Part shown: positions 44,657 to 52,084 of the stretch, one piece after another
Numbering within the stretch: the stretch's first letter is position 1
Layout of the letters: each line of letters begins with the position of its first letter
Assembly: GCA_016871275.1 (NCBI GenBank)
Contig: VFZG01000002.1
Span: 118,593 to 182,592 of the forward strand
Reading direction: 5' to 3'
DNA length: 64,000 nt
Source: Acidimicrobiia bacterium
GTDB taxonomy: Bacteria > Acidobacteriota > Vicinamibacteria > Vicinamibacterales > UBA2999
Notes under the pieces: model-generated
Database searches by the model: none
The model's input: only the letters and a program-made list of their open reading frames with translations
What the model was told of the DNA's origin: nothing
Program-made: the position numbers and the translations under genes

Positions 44657-45084
44657 CTCTTCCCTTCCCGGCTCAGCGCCGGATGCATGAATGTATAGGC
44701 TAGTCCAATCAACGAGAGTTGCAGCATCGCGCCCGGAGCCATGGCCGGGGGCGTTTTCGCCACAATCGCCTTGCGGAAAAGTGCAAGGCCGGACAGTTGG
44801 GGATCCATTTCGAGCTGGAACTCCATGTTGACCTGGAAGTGCAGCCACATCCCGAGCACGGCGCTGATCAGCAGCAGGACCATGACGCCCTGGAACAGCC
44901 GGACTGTGGCGAGGGACGGCCGCATGGCGACCAGGCCGGCGGCGATGAACGCCGCTGCGTTCAGCACCAGCGGAATCAGCATGTAGGCGTCTTCAACGTG
45001 ATTGAGCAGCCATAGCTCAAGCGAGATGCCGGCCAGGCCGAGCAGCAGGATGACCAGGAGGATCTGCCGCGCCGCGTCGGTCAT
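44653..45084 (-). CDS. Small four-helix integral membrane protein of unknown function
   Basis: 143 residues with four hydrophobic stretches (ILLVILLLGLAGISLELWLL, LIPLVLNAAAFIAAGLVA, GVMVLLLISAVLGMWLHF and a C-terminal AMLQLSLIGLAYTF). The loop between helices 3 and 4 is charged and contains MEFQLEMDPQL. I do not recognise the family. It overlaps the upstream D-aminoacylase stop and the downstream HhH start (ATGA at both ends), so the three are translationally coupled. This suggests a membrane partner for one of the exported neighbours, though that is inference. Confidence 0.65.
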   Translation of the reverse strand: MTDAARQILLVILLLGLAGISLELWLLNHVEDAYMLIPLVLNAAAFIAAGLVAMRPSLATVRLFQGVMVLLLISAVLGMWLHFQVNMEFQLEMDPQLSGLALFRKAIVAKTPPAMAPGAMLQLSLIGLAYTFMHPALSREGKR

Positions 45085-46997
45085 TTGATCTCCACCGCTC
45101 GAGCCGCAAGCGTACCTCGCGCGACCGGCTTTCCGTTCAGGGTCAGTACGATCGCCGCCGATCCGGCTGTGGATGGATCGCGCGAATCTGCAGTAACTGA
45201 GAACACATCAAGAGGGGTGTTGGCAGAAACTGCAGCAAAACTGGATGTTAAGGTGCCAGTCCCCGTTACACCCGTTACAAATGCCCAGCCATCGCTCACT
45301 TGCAGGGTGCCCAGCTTCAGTACGGGGCCCCAGCCCTGGATCGACACCGTGCCGGTGGCGTCGCGCGCGCCGGCGCGATGCGTGATGTCGACCGCGATCT
45401 CGCGGCCGTCGATCACGCCCCTGAATTTCAGCGAGCGGCGGCGATCGTTCACCGGCCGGCTCGGCATGTTCGTCGATCGCCGCAGCGGCTGCCCCTCTCG
45501 CCCGCCAGTTGCAACACCATCCCTCAGCGCCACCACGCCGTTGACCAGCACGAACCGCATGCCCGTCGACGGCAACGCGGGTTCCTCGTAGGTTGCGTGA
45601 TCGAGGATGGTCTTCGGGTCGAACACCGCGATGTCGGCCGCCATGCCCGCGGCAATCAGACCGCGATCGCTCATGCCGATCGTGCTCGCCGGTAACCACG
45701 ACGACTTTCTGATCGCCTGCTCCCACGACATGATCTGCTGCTCGCGCACGTACCGCCCAAGCACGCGCGGATACGAACCGTAGAACCGCGGATGCACCCG
45801 CGTCGCCGTGGTGGCGCCGCAGTCGCACGCCATCGACGTGACAGGATCCCTGAGAATCCTGATCAGATCATCTTCCGAGCCGAAGCGCAGGATCGCTCCA
45901 GGGTCGGGCCCCTGCTCGAGGATCCGGACTACGGTTTCGCCGGCGCCAGCATTCGTCTGCTTCATCACCGCCGTCAGTTCCTGCTGGGTGCGCGGCAGGT
46001 ACACGCCTTGCGGGCCGCCGAAGCGGGCCACCATGGCCTCTTCCGACTCCTTGATGATCTGCGCCCGAGTAGGCGGAACGGCAAAGCGCTTCAGCATCGC
46101 ATCGCGGCCGCCCTCCTGCGCCCAGCCCGGAATAATCAGCGACCCGAGCCCTGACTGGCCGGCGAGATACGGATACGCGTCCGACGCCACGTAGTGACCA
46201 CGACGCGTCGCCCGCGCCATCGAGCGGAGCACCTCGCCCGCACTGCCTTGCTCCAGGCCTTGCACCTTCATGTGCGTAATCACCGGTACCAGGCCGGACT
46301 TCTCCCCGATCGCGATCGTCTCGGCCATGCCGGCTTTCGAGCTGAAGTTCGATTCCGGCGTGACGCGGTCGTGGTTGGTGAAGTTGGTGCGCGCGTGGCG
46401 AGCCACGTCGACGATCCGGACGACTTCTTCGGTCCTGGCGAAGTACCCCGGCTTGTAGTCCAGGCCAGCCGAGACACCCCACGCGCCCTGGTCGAGGCCG
46501 GCGCTGATCATCGCGCGCATCCGCTGAATCTCGTCCGGCGCCGGCCGCCGGTCGCTCGCGCCAACCACCGTTTGCCAGATGGCGTTGAAGCCGATGTACC
46601 CACCCACGTTCACGGCCAGCCCCGGCCCTGACAGCCGCGCCAGCTGGGTCGCCACATCGAGCGGGCCGCTGCCGTCGGCATTGACGATCTCGGTCGTCAC
46701 ACCCTGGGTGAGCATGTTGACAGCGGTCGGCAGCGCGTCCGGCGATGCGTGGCTGTGAATGTTGATGAAGCCAGGCACGACGAACAGCCCCCTGGCGTCG
46801 ACGATCTCCGTCGCGGTGCCAATGGCGAGGTCGCCGATCGAGACGATGAAGCCGTTGCGGATGCCGACGTCGGCATCGAAGCGCGACTGGCCGCTGCCGT
46901 CGAGCACCGTGCCGCCGCGGATGATGACGTCGAACGCCGGCGATTGCGCCTGCAGGGCGGTGCCGGACAGTGCCACCAGCAATGCGATTCGCAGCAT
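45081..46997 (-). CDS. Secreted D-aminoacylase / amidohydrolase
   Basis: 638 residues with a signal peptide (MLRIALLVALSGTALQAQ). The amidohydrolase core has the metal-binding FINIHSHASPD motif near 75, VITHMKVQG near 240, DAYPYLAGQSGLGSLIIPGW near 270 and a late MSDRGLIAAGMAADIAVFDP motif typical of N-acyl-D-amino-acid deacylases. It would hydrolyse N-acyl-D-amino acids or related cyclic amides in the periplasm. The extra C-terminal domain contains a 47-bp dispersed repeat (45223-45269) read in frame as part of TGTGTLTSSFAAVSA. A TAAGAT box lies 9 nt before the start at 46997. Confidence 0.86.
   Translation of the reverse strand: MLRIALLVALSGTALQAQSPAFDVIIRGGTVLDGSGQSRFDADVGIRNGFIVSIGDLAIGTATEIVDARGLFVVPGFINIHSHASPDALPTAVNMLTQGVTTEIVNADGSGPLDVATQLARLSGPGLAVNVGGYIGFNAIWQTVVGASDRRPAPDEIQRMRAMISAGLDQGAWGVSAGLDYKPGYFARTEEVVRIVDVARHARTNFTNHDRVTPESNFSSKAGMAETIAIGEKSGLVPVITHMKVQGLEQGSAGEVLRSMARATRRGHYVASDAYPYLAGQSGLGSLIIPGWAQEGGRDAMLKRFAVPPTRAQIIKESEEAMVARFGGPQGVYLPRTQQELTAVMKQTNAGAGETVVRILEQGPDPGAILRFGSEDDLIRILRDPVTSMACDCGATTATRVHPRFYGSYPRVLGRYVREQQIMSWEQAIRKSSWLPASTIGMSDRGLIAAGMAADIAVFDPKTILDHATYEEPALPSTGMRFVLVNGVVALRDGVATGGREGQPLRRSTNMPSRPVNDRRRSLKFRGVIDGREIAVDITHRAGARDATGTVSIQGWGPVLKLGTLQVSDGWAFVTGVTGTGTLTSSFAAVSANTPLDVFSVTADSRDPSTAGSAAIVLTLNGKPVARGTLAARAVEIK
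45223..45269 (-). repeat. 47-bp dispersed repeat inside the D-aminoacylase gene
   Basis: The reverse complement starts GTAACGGGGACTGG and ends TGCAGTTTCTGC, matching the intergenic copy at 5438-5484 in length and at both ends. It keeps the host reading frame open, adding about 16 residues near the C-terminus. Confidence 0.65.
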
Positions 46998-47009
46998 CAG
47001 ACCGATATC

Positions 47010-48005
47010 TTACGCTCGTGCCGACGCAAGCAGCGCCGGGTCGGCGTAGTGCACCAGCAGCAGGTCGGTTTGACGGATCGCCTCGGTCATCGACTCGCGA
47101 TTGAGTGGTAGGCCGAAGATGCCGCACTGGCGCGCGGCCTCGATCCTCACCACCGCCGATGCGAGGCGCGCGGTGTGCGCCGCCGCCCTGGTGCCGTCGC
47201 CGAGATACAACGACCACGACCCGAAGATCTTCGCCGCCGCATAGCGGGTCAGCGCATCTTCGAACATCAACCAGCCTGGCGCCACCAGCGAGTGCCACGA
47301 GTCTTCGAGATGATCCGGCGCGTCCGGCCACGACCACGGCGCCGGCACCGCCACGCGCGCCTGCTCGAACAACGCCAGGTCGTCGCTGCCCAGTTCGCCG
47401 ATCTTCGCGAGCGCCACCTGGTCGCGCTCCCACTGCGACAGCTCGTCGAGGGTCAGCAGCCTCGGCGCATGATCCGCGGGCTTGCCCGCCGTCTTGTCCG
47501 CCGTAGCTTCAGCGAAGGCGGCAGCCTTGGCAGAGGTGGGCGGCAGGGATTCGCGCGCATCCAGCCCTTCGAGCTCGCCCGCGACAGGCGCGGGACCCTC
47601 GACGATCGCGATCGGACCGCGATGCTCGAACAGCAGCGACGCCGCCGTGGGGCAATAGTGTGACAGGGTGACGTGCACGCCGCGCTGATCGATCAGGCAC
47701 ACATAGGGAAAATGCACGCAGCCCGCCGGCTTGACGTCGTGGATCGAGCAACCAGGCTTGCCGGCTTCGAAGAACACGCAATGCCCGTTCGCCCGCAGCG
47801 CCAGCGTCCCGGCCACATCATCCGGCGCGCCGCTGTCCGGCGCCAGCCACGGCACGACCTGCAGCGGAAGCACCTCACGGGCAATCGCTTCATCGATCAA
47901 CGTGACGCGCGAACGCTCGACTGGAATCGGCCACCCCGACGAGCAGCACATTCCGCTGTCCCGGCAGGCGTAGGGAGTCTGAAAGTTGAGCCAGAAGAAC
48001 GTCAC
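47010..48005 (-). CDS. YkgJ-type cysteine-cluster (Fe/Zn-binding) protein
   Basis: 331 residues from GTG 48005; an ATG at 48056 would add 17 unconserved residues. The conserved N-terminal part has YACRDSGMCCSSGW, then CSIHDVKPAGCVHFPYVC and SHYCPTAASL, the cysteine pattern of the YkgJ/UPF0153 family, which binds a metal or cluster. The C-terminal 150 residues are helical and unassigned. Between the two lies an in-frame 59-bp repeat (47478-47536) read as SAKAAAFAEATADKTAGKP, which also occurs at the end of ispH. Function unknown; it is the first gene of the leftward run ending in the HhH gene. Confidence 0.78.
   Translation of the reverse strand: MTFFWLNFQTPYACRDSGMCCSSGWPIPVERSRVTLIDEAIAREVLPLQVVPWLAPDSGAPDDVAGTLALRANGHCVFFEAGKPGCSIHDVKPAGCVHFPYVCLIDQRGVHVTLSHYCPTAASLLFEHRGPIAIVEGPAPVAGELEGLDARESLPPTSAKAAAFAEATADKTAGKPADHAPRLLTLDELSQWERDQVALAKIGELGSDDLALFEQARVAVPAPWSWPDAPDHLEDSWHSLVAPGWLMFEDALTRYAAAKIFGSWSLYLGDGTRAAAHTARLASAVVRIEAARQCGIFGLPLNRESMTEAIRQTDLLLVHYADPALLASARA
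47478..47536 (-). repeat. ~60-bp in-frame repeat encoding AEATADKTAGKP, copy 1
   Basis: This block matches 57737-57796 at most positions, including a shared run of over 20 bp around GTCTTGTCCGCCGTAGCTTC. Both copies are read in the same frame (AEATADKT then GKP) in unrelated proteins. Here it lies in a linker of the YkgJ-type protein. Confidence 0.75.
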
Positions 48006-48051
48006 GTATCCATCACGAGAGGTTAGCACGGCCGTCACCGGCGTTTTGTGG

Positions 48052-48074
48052 CACAATCCGCCATCTCAGGGGGA
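48052..48074 (+). promoter_or_regulatory. -10 box and ribosome binding site of the FAH-fold gene
   Basis: CACAAT at 48052-48057 and a strong Shine-Dalgarno AGGGGGA at 48068-48074, 10 nt before ATG 48085. This is one of the few clearly leadered promoters in the window. Confidence 0.55.
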
Positions 48075-48084
48075 AGCATCCGCA

Positions 48085-48936
48085 ATGTTCAACAGACTCA
48101 TCATGACCATGGCCACGCTGGCACTCACGACCGTTGTCGTGACGCCCGCGTTCGCGCAAACCGCCACGGCGGGCAAGCAGGAGAGCTACGTGAAGTTCGA
48201 AGGCGGCGCCGGCGGCCGCTGGGGCATTCTCGAAGGCGAGACCATCCGCGAGATCACCGCCGCACCGTGGGTGAACGCCAAGCCCACCGGCCGCACGGTG
48301 AAGCTCGCCGAAGCCAGGCTGATGGCACCGGCGGAGGCGAAGAAGGTGATCGCCGCGGGCCTCAACTACAGGAGCCACATCGGCCAGGCCTCTCCCGCGA
48401 AGTACGTCGGCCTGTTCGCCAAGTTCCCGACGTCGCTGATCGGCCACGAGGGCGAGATCATCTACCCCGCCGACGCGACCACGGTGCACTACGAGGCGGA
48501 GATCTGCGTGGTGATCGGCAAGAAGGCGCAGAACATCACCGAGGCGCAGGTCAAGGACCACATCTTCGGCGTGACCGCCTGCAACGACGTCAGCGAGCGC
48601 GCCTGGCAGAAGGCCGACCTGCAGTGGTTCCGCGCCAAGGCCGCCGACACGTTCGGCCCGATGGGCCCGGCGCTGGTGACCAACGTCGACTACAACCACC
48701 TCAAGCTGATTGGCCGCCACAACGGCAAAGTGGTGCAGGAGACCGAGACGCCGTTGCTGATCTTCTCGATCAACAACATCGTGTCCTACACCAGCCGCTA
48801 CATCACGCTGGAGCCGGGCGACGTGATCTTCACCGGCACGCCGGGCGTGACGCAGGCGATGAAGCCTGGCGACACGTTCGAAGTGGAAATCCCCGGCGTC
48901 GCGCTGCTCCGCAACAAGGTGGTGCAGGGCAAATGA
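48085..48936 (+). CDS. Exported fumarylacetoacetate hydrolase-family protein
   Basis: 283 residues from ATG 48085, behind an AGGGGGA ribosome binding site. The first 25 residues are a signal peptide (IMTMATLALTTVVVTPAFAQ). The remainder is a full FAH/MhpD-type domain: AAGLNYRSHIGQ near 90, HEGEIIYPADATTVHYEAEI with the metal-ligand glutamates near 130, FGVTACNDVSERAWQ near 165 and FTGTPGVTQAMKPGDTFEVEIPG near the end. Family members cleave or hydrate beta-diketo acids and are normally cytoplasmic, so the signal is unusual. The stop overlaps the M28 gene ATG. Confidence 0.87.
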   Translation: MFNRLIMTMATLALTTVVVTPAFAQTATAGKQESYVKFEGGAGGRWGILEGETIREITAAPWVNAKPTGRTVKLAEARLMAPAEAKKVIAAGLNYRSHIGQASPAKYVGLFAKFPTSLIGHEGEIIYPADATTVHYEAEICVVIGKKAQNITEAQVKDHIFGVTACNDVSERAWQKADLQWFRAKAADTFGPMGPALVTNVDYNHLKLIGRHNGKVVQETETPLLIFSINNIVSYTSRYITLEPGDVIFTGTPGVTQAMKPGDTFEVEIPGVALLRNKVVQGK

Positions 48937-50603
48937 TCCGTCGAGCGCCCTTCGGCGAGGCTCAGGGTAGCCCCGCGTGGCGTCGAGGGGCGCTCGCTGT
49001 TGCCGTCGTCTGCTGTGCCGCCACGCTGACGGCGCAGCAGCGGGCGCCAATGATTGAATCGATCACGCAGGCCGACCTGCGGTCGGATCTCTTCTTTCTG
49101 GCCGGCGACGCCATGCGCGGCCGGCTCACCGACACCAACGAGAACCGCCTCACCGCCGACTACATCCGCGCCCGGTTCGAACGCGCCGGACTGAAGCCGG
49201 CCAGCGGCACCTCGCTGTTTCACAACTACCACCTCATGACGCCGTCGCTCGGTGAGGCCAACACCGTCACCGTGCCGGCCACCGCCGGTACGGGCGAGTT
49301 CAAGGCCGGCATCGACTTCTATCCGCAGCGCTTCAGCGGCAGCGGGACCGTGACCGCCCCGGTGGTCTTTGCCGGCTACGGGATAGTCGCGCCACAGTGG
49401 AAACACGACGACTACCAGGACGGCGCCCGGGGCAACATCGTGCTGGTCATCGATCACGAGCCAGGTGAGCGCGATCCCAAGAGCCCGTTCGAGGGCGTGG
49501 TGACCGCGGAGCCCGCCGCCGCCTGGCGCAAGGCGCTGGCCGCCCAGCAACGGGGTGCGGTCGGAATCATGTTCGTCAGCGACGTGCAGAATCACCCGGA
49601 GCCGGTGAACTTCGAGCAGGCCGCCCGCAGCTTCTGGCCAGCCACGGCGCGAATTCCCAGCTACACGCTGGCCTCGTGGGCGGATCGCATTCGCATTCCG
49701 GCGATCCAGATTTCTCCAGCAATGGCGGCGGGATTCCTTCCGGCACACTTCACCGGCCTCGACGAGCTGACCAGGCGCGCCGACACGCCCGGCGGCATCA
49801 CCCCGATCGTGCTTGGCCGCGAAATGACGATGCGTACCGCCGTGAACCGGCACATCGTGCCCGATCGAAACGTGCTCGGCCTGATCGAAGGCAGCGATCC
49901 GAAGTTGAAGGACCAGTGGGTGCTGGTCACCGCACACTTCGACCACGACGGCGTCAACGGCACGCAGATCCTCAACGGTGCCGACGACAACGGATCAGGC
50001 ACCGTGGCGCTGATGGCGATCGCCGACGCCTACGCGCTGGCGGCGCAGCAGGGACAGCGGCCCAAGCGAAGCGTGTTGTTCTGCGCGTGGAATTCCGAGG
50101 AGCGCGGATTGCTTGGCGCGTGGGCCTATACCGAGTTCCCACCCGCGCCGCTGGCCAACATCACCGGTGTGCTGAACATGGACATGATCGGCCGCAACGA
50201 GGAGGTGCAGGTCGGCGGCGGCAACCGCTTCAACGGGCTCGAGGTGCAAACCGCCGAATCGAACGCCAACGCCGTCAACATGATGGGCTATGCGCGCGCG
50301 CCAGAGCTGGCGGCGGTGGTGGACGCGGCCAACACCGGCATCGGCCTGGACATCAAGAAGCGCTACGACAACAACGCTTCAAACCTGGTGCGCCGCAGCG
50401 ATCAGTGGCCGTTCCTGCAGCACGGCGTAGCCGCGCTGGGCTTCATGACGGGACTGCATCCGGACTACCACACGCCGTACGACCGTCCCGAGAAGATCAA
50501 CTACGCGAAGATGGAAAAGATCGCGCGGCTGATCTACCAGGCAAGCTGGAACCTGGCTCAGGGGCCGGGGATCGGGACTCAGGGAACGGGGCGAAAGCAA
50601 TAA
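48933..50603 (+). CDS. Secreted M28-family peptidase with PA domain
   Basis: 556 residues from ATG 48933, which overlaps the FAH-fold stop. Residues 3-15 (RRAPFGEAQGSPA) come from a dispersed repeat inserted in front of the signal helix ALAVAVVCCAATLTAQQ. A protease-associated domain (VFAGYGIVAPQWKHDDYQDGA) occupies about 140-300. Zinc ligands follow: TAHFDHDG and NGADDNGSGTVAL near 335, WNSEERGLLGAW near 385, NMDMIGRNEEV near 415 and GLHPDYHTPYDRPEKI near 510. It would be a periplasmic aminopeptidase. The last codons run into a GGGATC/CAGGG-rich repeat (GPGIGTQGTGRK). Confidence 0.87.
   Translation: MIRRAPFGEAQGSPAWRRGALAVAVVCCAATLTAQQRAPMIESITQADLRSDLFFLAGDAMRGRLTDTNENRLTADYIRARFERAGLKPASGTSLFHNYHLMTPSLGEANTVTVPATAGTGEFKAGIDFYPQRFSGSGTVTAPVVFAGYGIVAPQWKHDDYQDGARGNIVLVIDHEPGERDPKSPFEGVVTAEPAAAWRKALAAQQRGAVGIMFVSDVQNHPEPVNFEQAARSFWPATARIPSYTLASWADRIRIPAIQISPAMAAGFLPAHFTGLDELTRRADTPGGITPIVLGREMTMRTAVNRHIVPDRNVLGLIEGSDPKLKDQWVLVTAHFDHDGVNGTQILNGADDNGSGTVALMAIADAYALAAQQGQRPKRSVLFCAWNSEERGLLGAWAYTEFPPAPLANITGVLNMDMIGRNEEVQVGGGNRFNGLEVQTAESNANAVNMMGYARAPELAAVVDAANTGIGLDIKKRYDNNASNLVRRSDQWPFLQHGVAALGFMTGLHPDYHTPYDRPEKINYAKMEKIARLIYQASWNLAQGPGIGTQGTGRKQ
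48949..48990. repeat. CTTCG/CTCAGG palindromic repeat at the start of the M28 gene
   Basis: CCTTCGGCGAGGCTCAGGGT followed by GTCGAGGGG matches the element at 55561-55602 position by position over about 40 bp with few differences. It is translated as residues 6-19 without disturbing the frame. Confidence 0.65.
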
Positions 50604-50619
50604 GCCGCTCCCCGATCCC

Positions 50620-50990
50620 TTACTTCGGCCTGCTGGCTCGAAGTCGCCGTTGCCGTTTTCGTTCGACCAGATCAAGGGGCGGACGGTCTGTGGAATCCCG
50701 CAGCTGCCAGGATTGACGAGGTTGAAGGTCAGCGGTCCGTTGGTCGCGACGCGCACGGCGACCGCCGGTGTGCCCCGGATCACCGTGGCCGGCGTGGTCG
50801 TGTAGAGGTAGTGCATCGAGCCAGAGCCGGTGACCGGGAAGTCGAACACCAGTGCATTGCCCTGATTGGACAGCGGGAACGGCTGCGGCGTGCGTGACGG
50901 TCTGCCACGCAGCGCTGGTGAGCGGCACTGTCAGCGCGGTCTGGGTTGGCTTGGTCGGCGACGAGCACGACCAGGAACCGGCGGCGGTAA
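50620..50990 (-). pseudogene. Relic of a secreted beta-rich protein
   Basis: Between the M28 gene and the cyclase gene lies about 480 bp without an intact gene. One minus-strand frame reads FDFPVTGSGSMHYLYTTTPA and LTFNLVNPGSCGIPQTVRPL, ending NENGNGDFEP near 50640. The segment just upstream (VPLTSAAWQTVTHAA near 50900) is in a different frame. Together they look like a frameshifted and truncated beta-sandwich protein; the family is not recognised. The remaining bases on either side show nothing. Confidence 0.45.
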
Positions 50991-51082
50991 CGACGGCGAG
51001 TATCCGAACGAACCGCGTTGAAAGAGTTTACCGGTTTGCCGAACGGCGCGACAACTGAGCGGGGCTGGTGGATCCGCGCCGA

Positions 51083-52060
51083 CTAGAACGTCGCCAGCGT
51101 ATTGAGCGGCGAGCCCGTGCCGCCGGTGATCGGCATGGGGTTGATGGTGATCATGAACTCCCACCGTTTCAAGTGCGCGGCGGTCTCGGCCAGCGCCTCG
51201 AGATCCTGGTTGTCGAGGATGTTGGTGCCGAGCGCCGTGATCAACAGCGTGTGCACCGGCAGGTTCACGCCTTCAACCATCGTCGGCGTCACTTCGGATG
51301 CGGCATCGCTGCCGACAATCGCCGCGCCGCGGGCCTTGAGGAACGGCACGACCGAGGCATGGAAGCCGGCCGCGTGGCCGCCGACCGCCCATGGCCCCAG
51401 CTTCGCGCGACGCGCCCATCGCCCGGTGCGCAGCAGGATGGCGTCACCGGAGCCGATCTTCACGCCGGCCATCTTCTCCCACGCTTCGATGTCTTCCTGG
51501 TAGATCGCCGTGCCGGGCTCGAGGTACGGCACCCCCTTGAGGCGCGGCATGTCCAGCAGGATCCCCCGCGTGATGATGCCCTGCTTCAGATTGTGAATGC
51601 CGAGCTTGGCGCAGCCCTTGTCGGTATTCACGGCGGCGCGTTCGTAGCCGTTGTAGGTCTGATTCTTGTAAAGGATGTGGCACAGCGCATCGAGATGGCT
51701 GTGCGAATAGCCGTGATACGACACGCTGTAGCGGTCGGTCGTGAAACCCGCGTTCATCGTGTGCTCGAACGGGCTCGCATTGTCGACTGACTTGTCGGTC
51801 AGCGGATTGTGCACGAGCGACACGGTCTGCCCGGTCTTCGCCAGCTTCAGCGCCTGCTTGCGCTTCTCGGCGGTAATCAGGTTCACGGTGCCGAGTTCGT
51901 CGTTGGCGCCCCAGCGTCCCCAGTTCTTGATCTGCTGGAACATCTGATCGAACTCGTCGGCATTGCGCGGCGCCCGCCCGGTGGCCGGAGCCTGGCCGGA
52001 TACGGTGAAGCCGGATGCAAGTATGACGACCACCGCAAGGGTGGCGAAGAGGTTGCGCAT
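51083..52060 (-). CDS. Secreted cyclase-family protein (kynurenine formamidase-like)
   Basis: 325 residues with a signal peptide (LFATLAVVVILASGFTVSGQ). It shows the cyclase/formamidase pattern: VSLVHNPLTDKS near 90, the metal-site motif YHGYSHSHLDALCHILY near 125 (family H-x-G-T-H-x-D), RGILLDMPRLKG near 168 and ILLRTGRW near 208. Relatives hydrolyse N-formylkynurenine or cyclise polyketides with zinc or manganese. The exact substrate is open and the export signal is noteworthy. A TATGAT box 8 nt before the ATG overlaps the promoter of the divergent methionine operon. Confidence 0.84.
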   Translation of the reverse strand: MRNLFATLAVVVILASGFTVSGQAPATGRAPRNADEFDQMFQQIKNWGRWGANDELGTVNLITAEKRKQALKLAKTGQTVSLVHNPLTDKSVDNASPFEHTMNAGFTTDRYSVSYHGYSHSHLDALCHILYKNQTYNGYERAAVNTDKGCAKLGIHNLKQGIITRGILLDMPRLKGVPYLEPGTAIYQEDIEAWEKMAGVKIGSGDAILLRTGRWARRAKLGPWAVGGHAAGFHASVVPFLKARGAAIVGSDAASEVTPTMVEGVNLPVHTLLITALGTNILDNQDLEALAETAAHLKRWEFMITINPMPITGGTGSPLNTLATF

Positions 52061-52068
52061 AGCGAGGC

Positions 52069-52078
52069 ATCATACAAT
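52069..52078. promoter_or_regulatory. Overlapping divergent -10 boxes (cyclase / methionine operon)
   Basis: ATCATACAAT gives TATGAT leftward (8 nt before ATG 52060) and TACAAT rightward (6 nt before ATG 52085). The ten bases are identical to those at 36042-36051. Confidence 0.6.
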
Positions 52079-52084
52079 GCCGGA

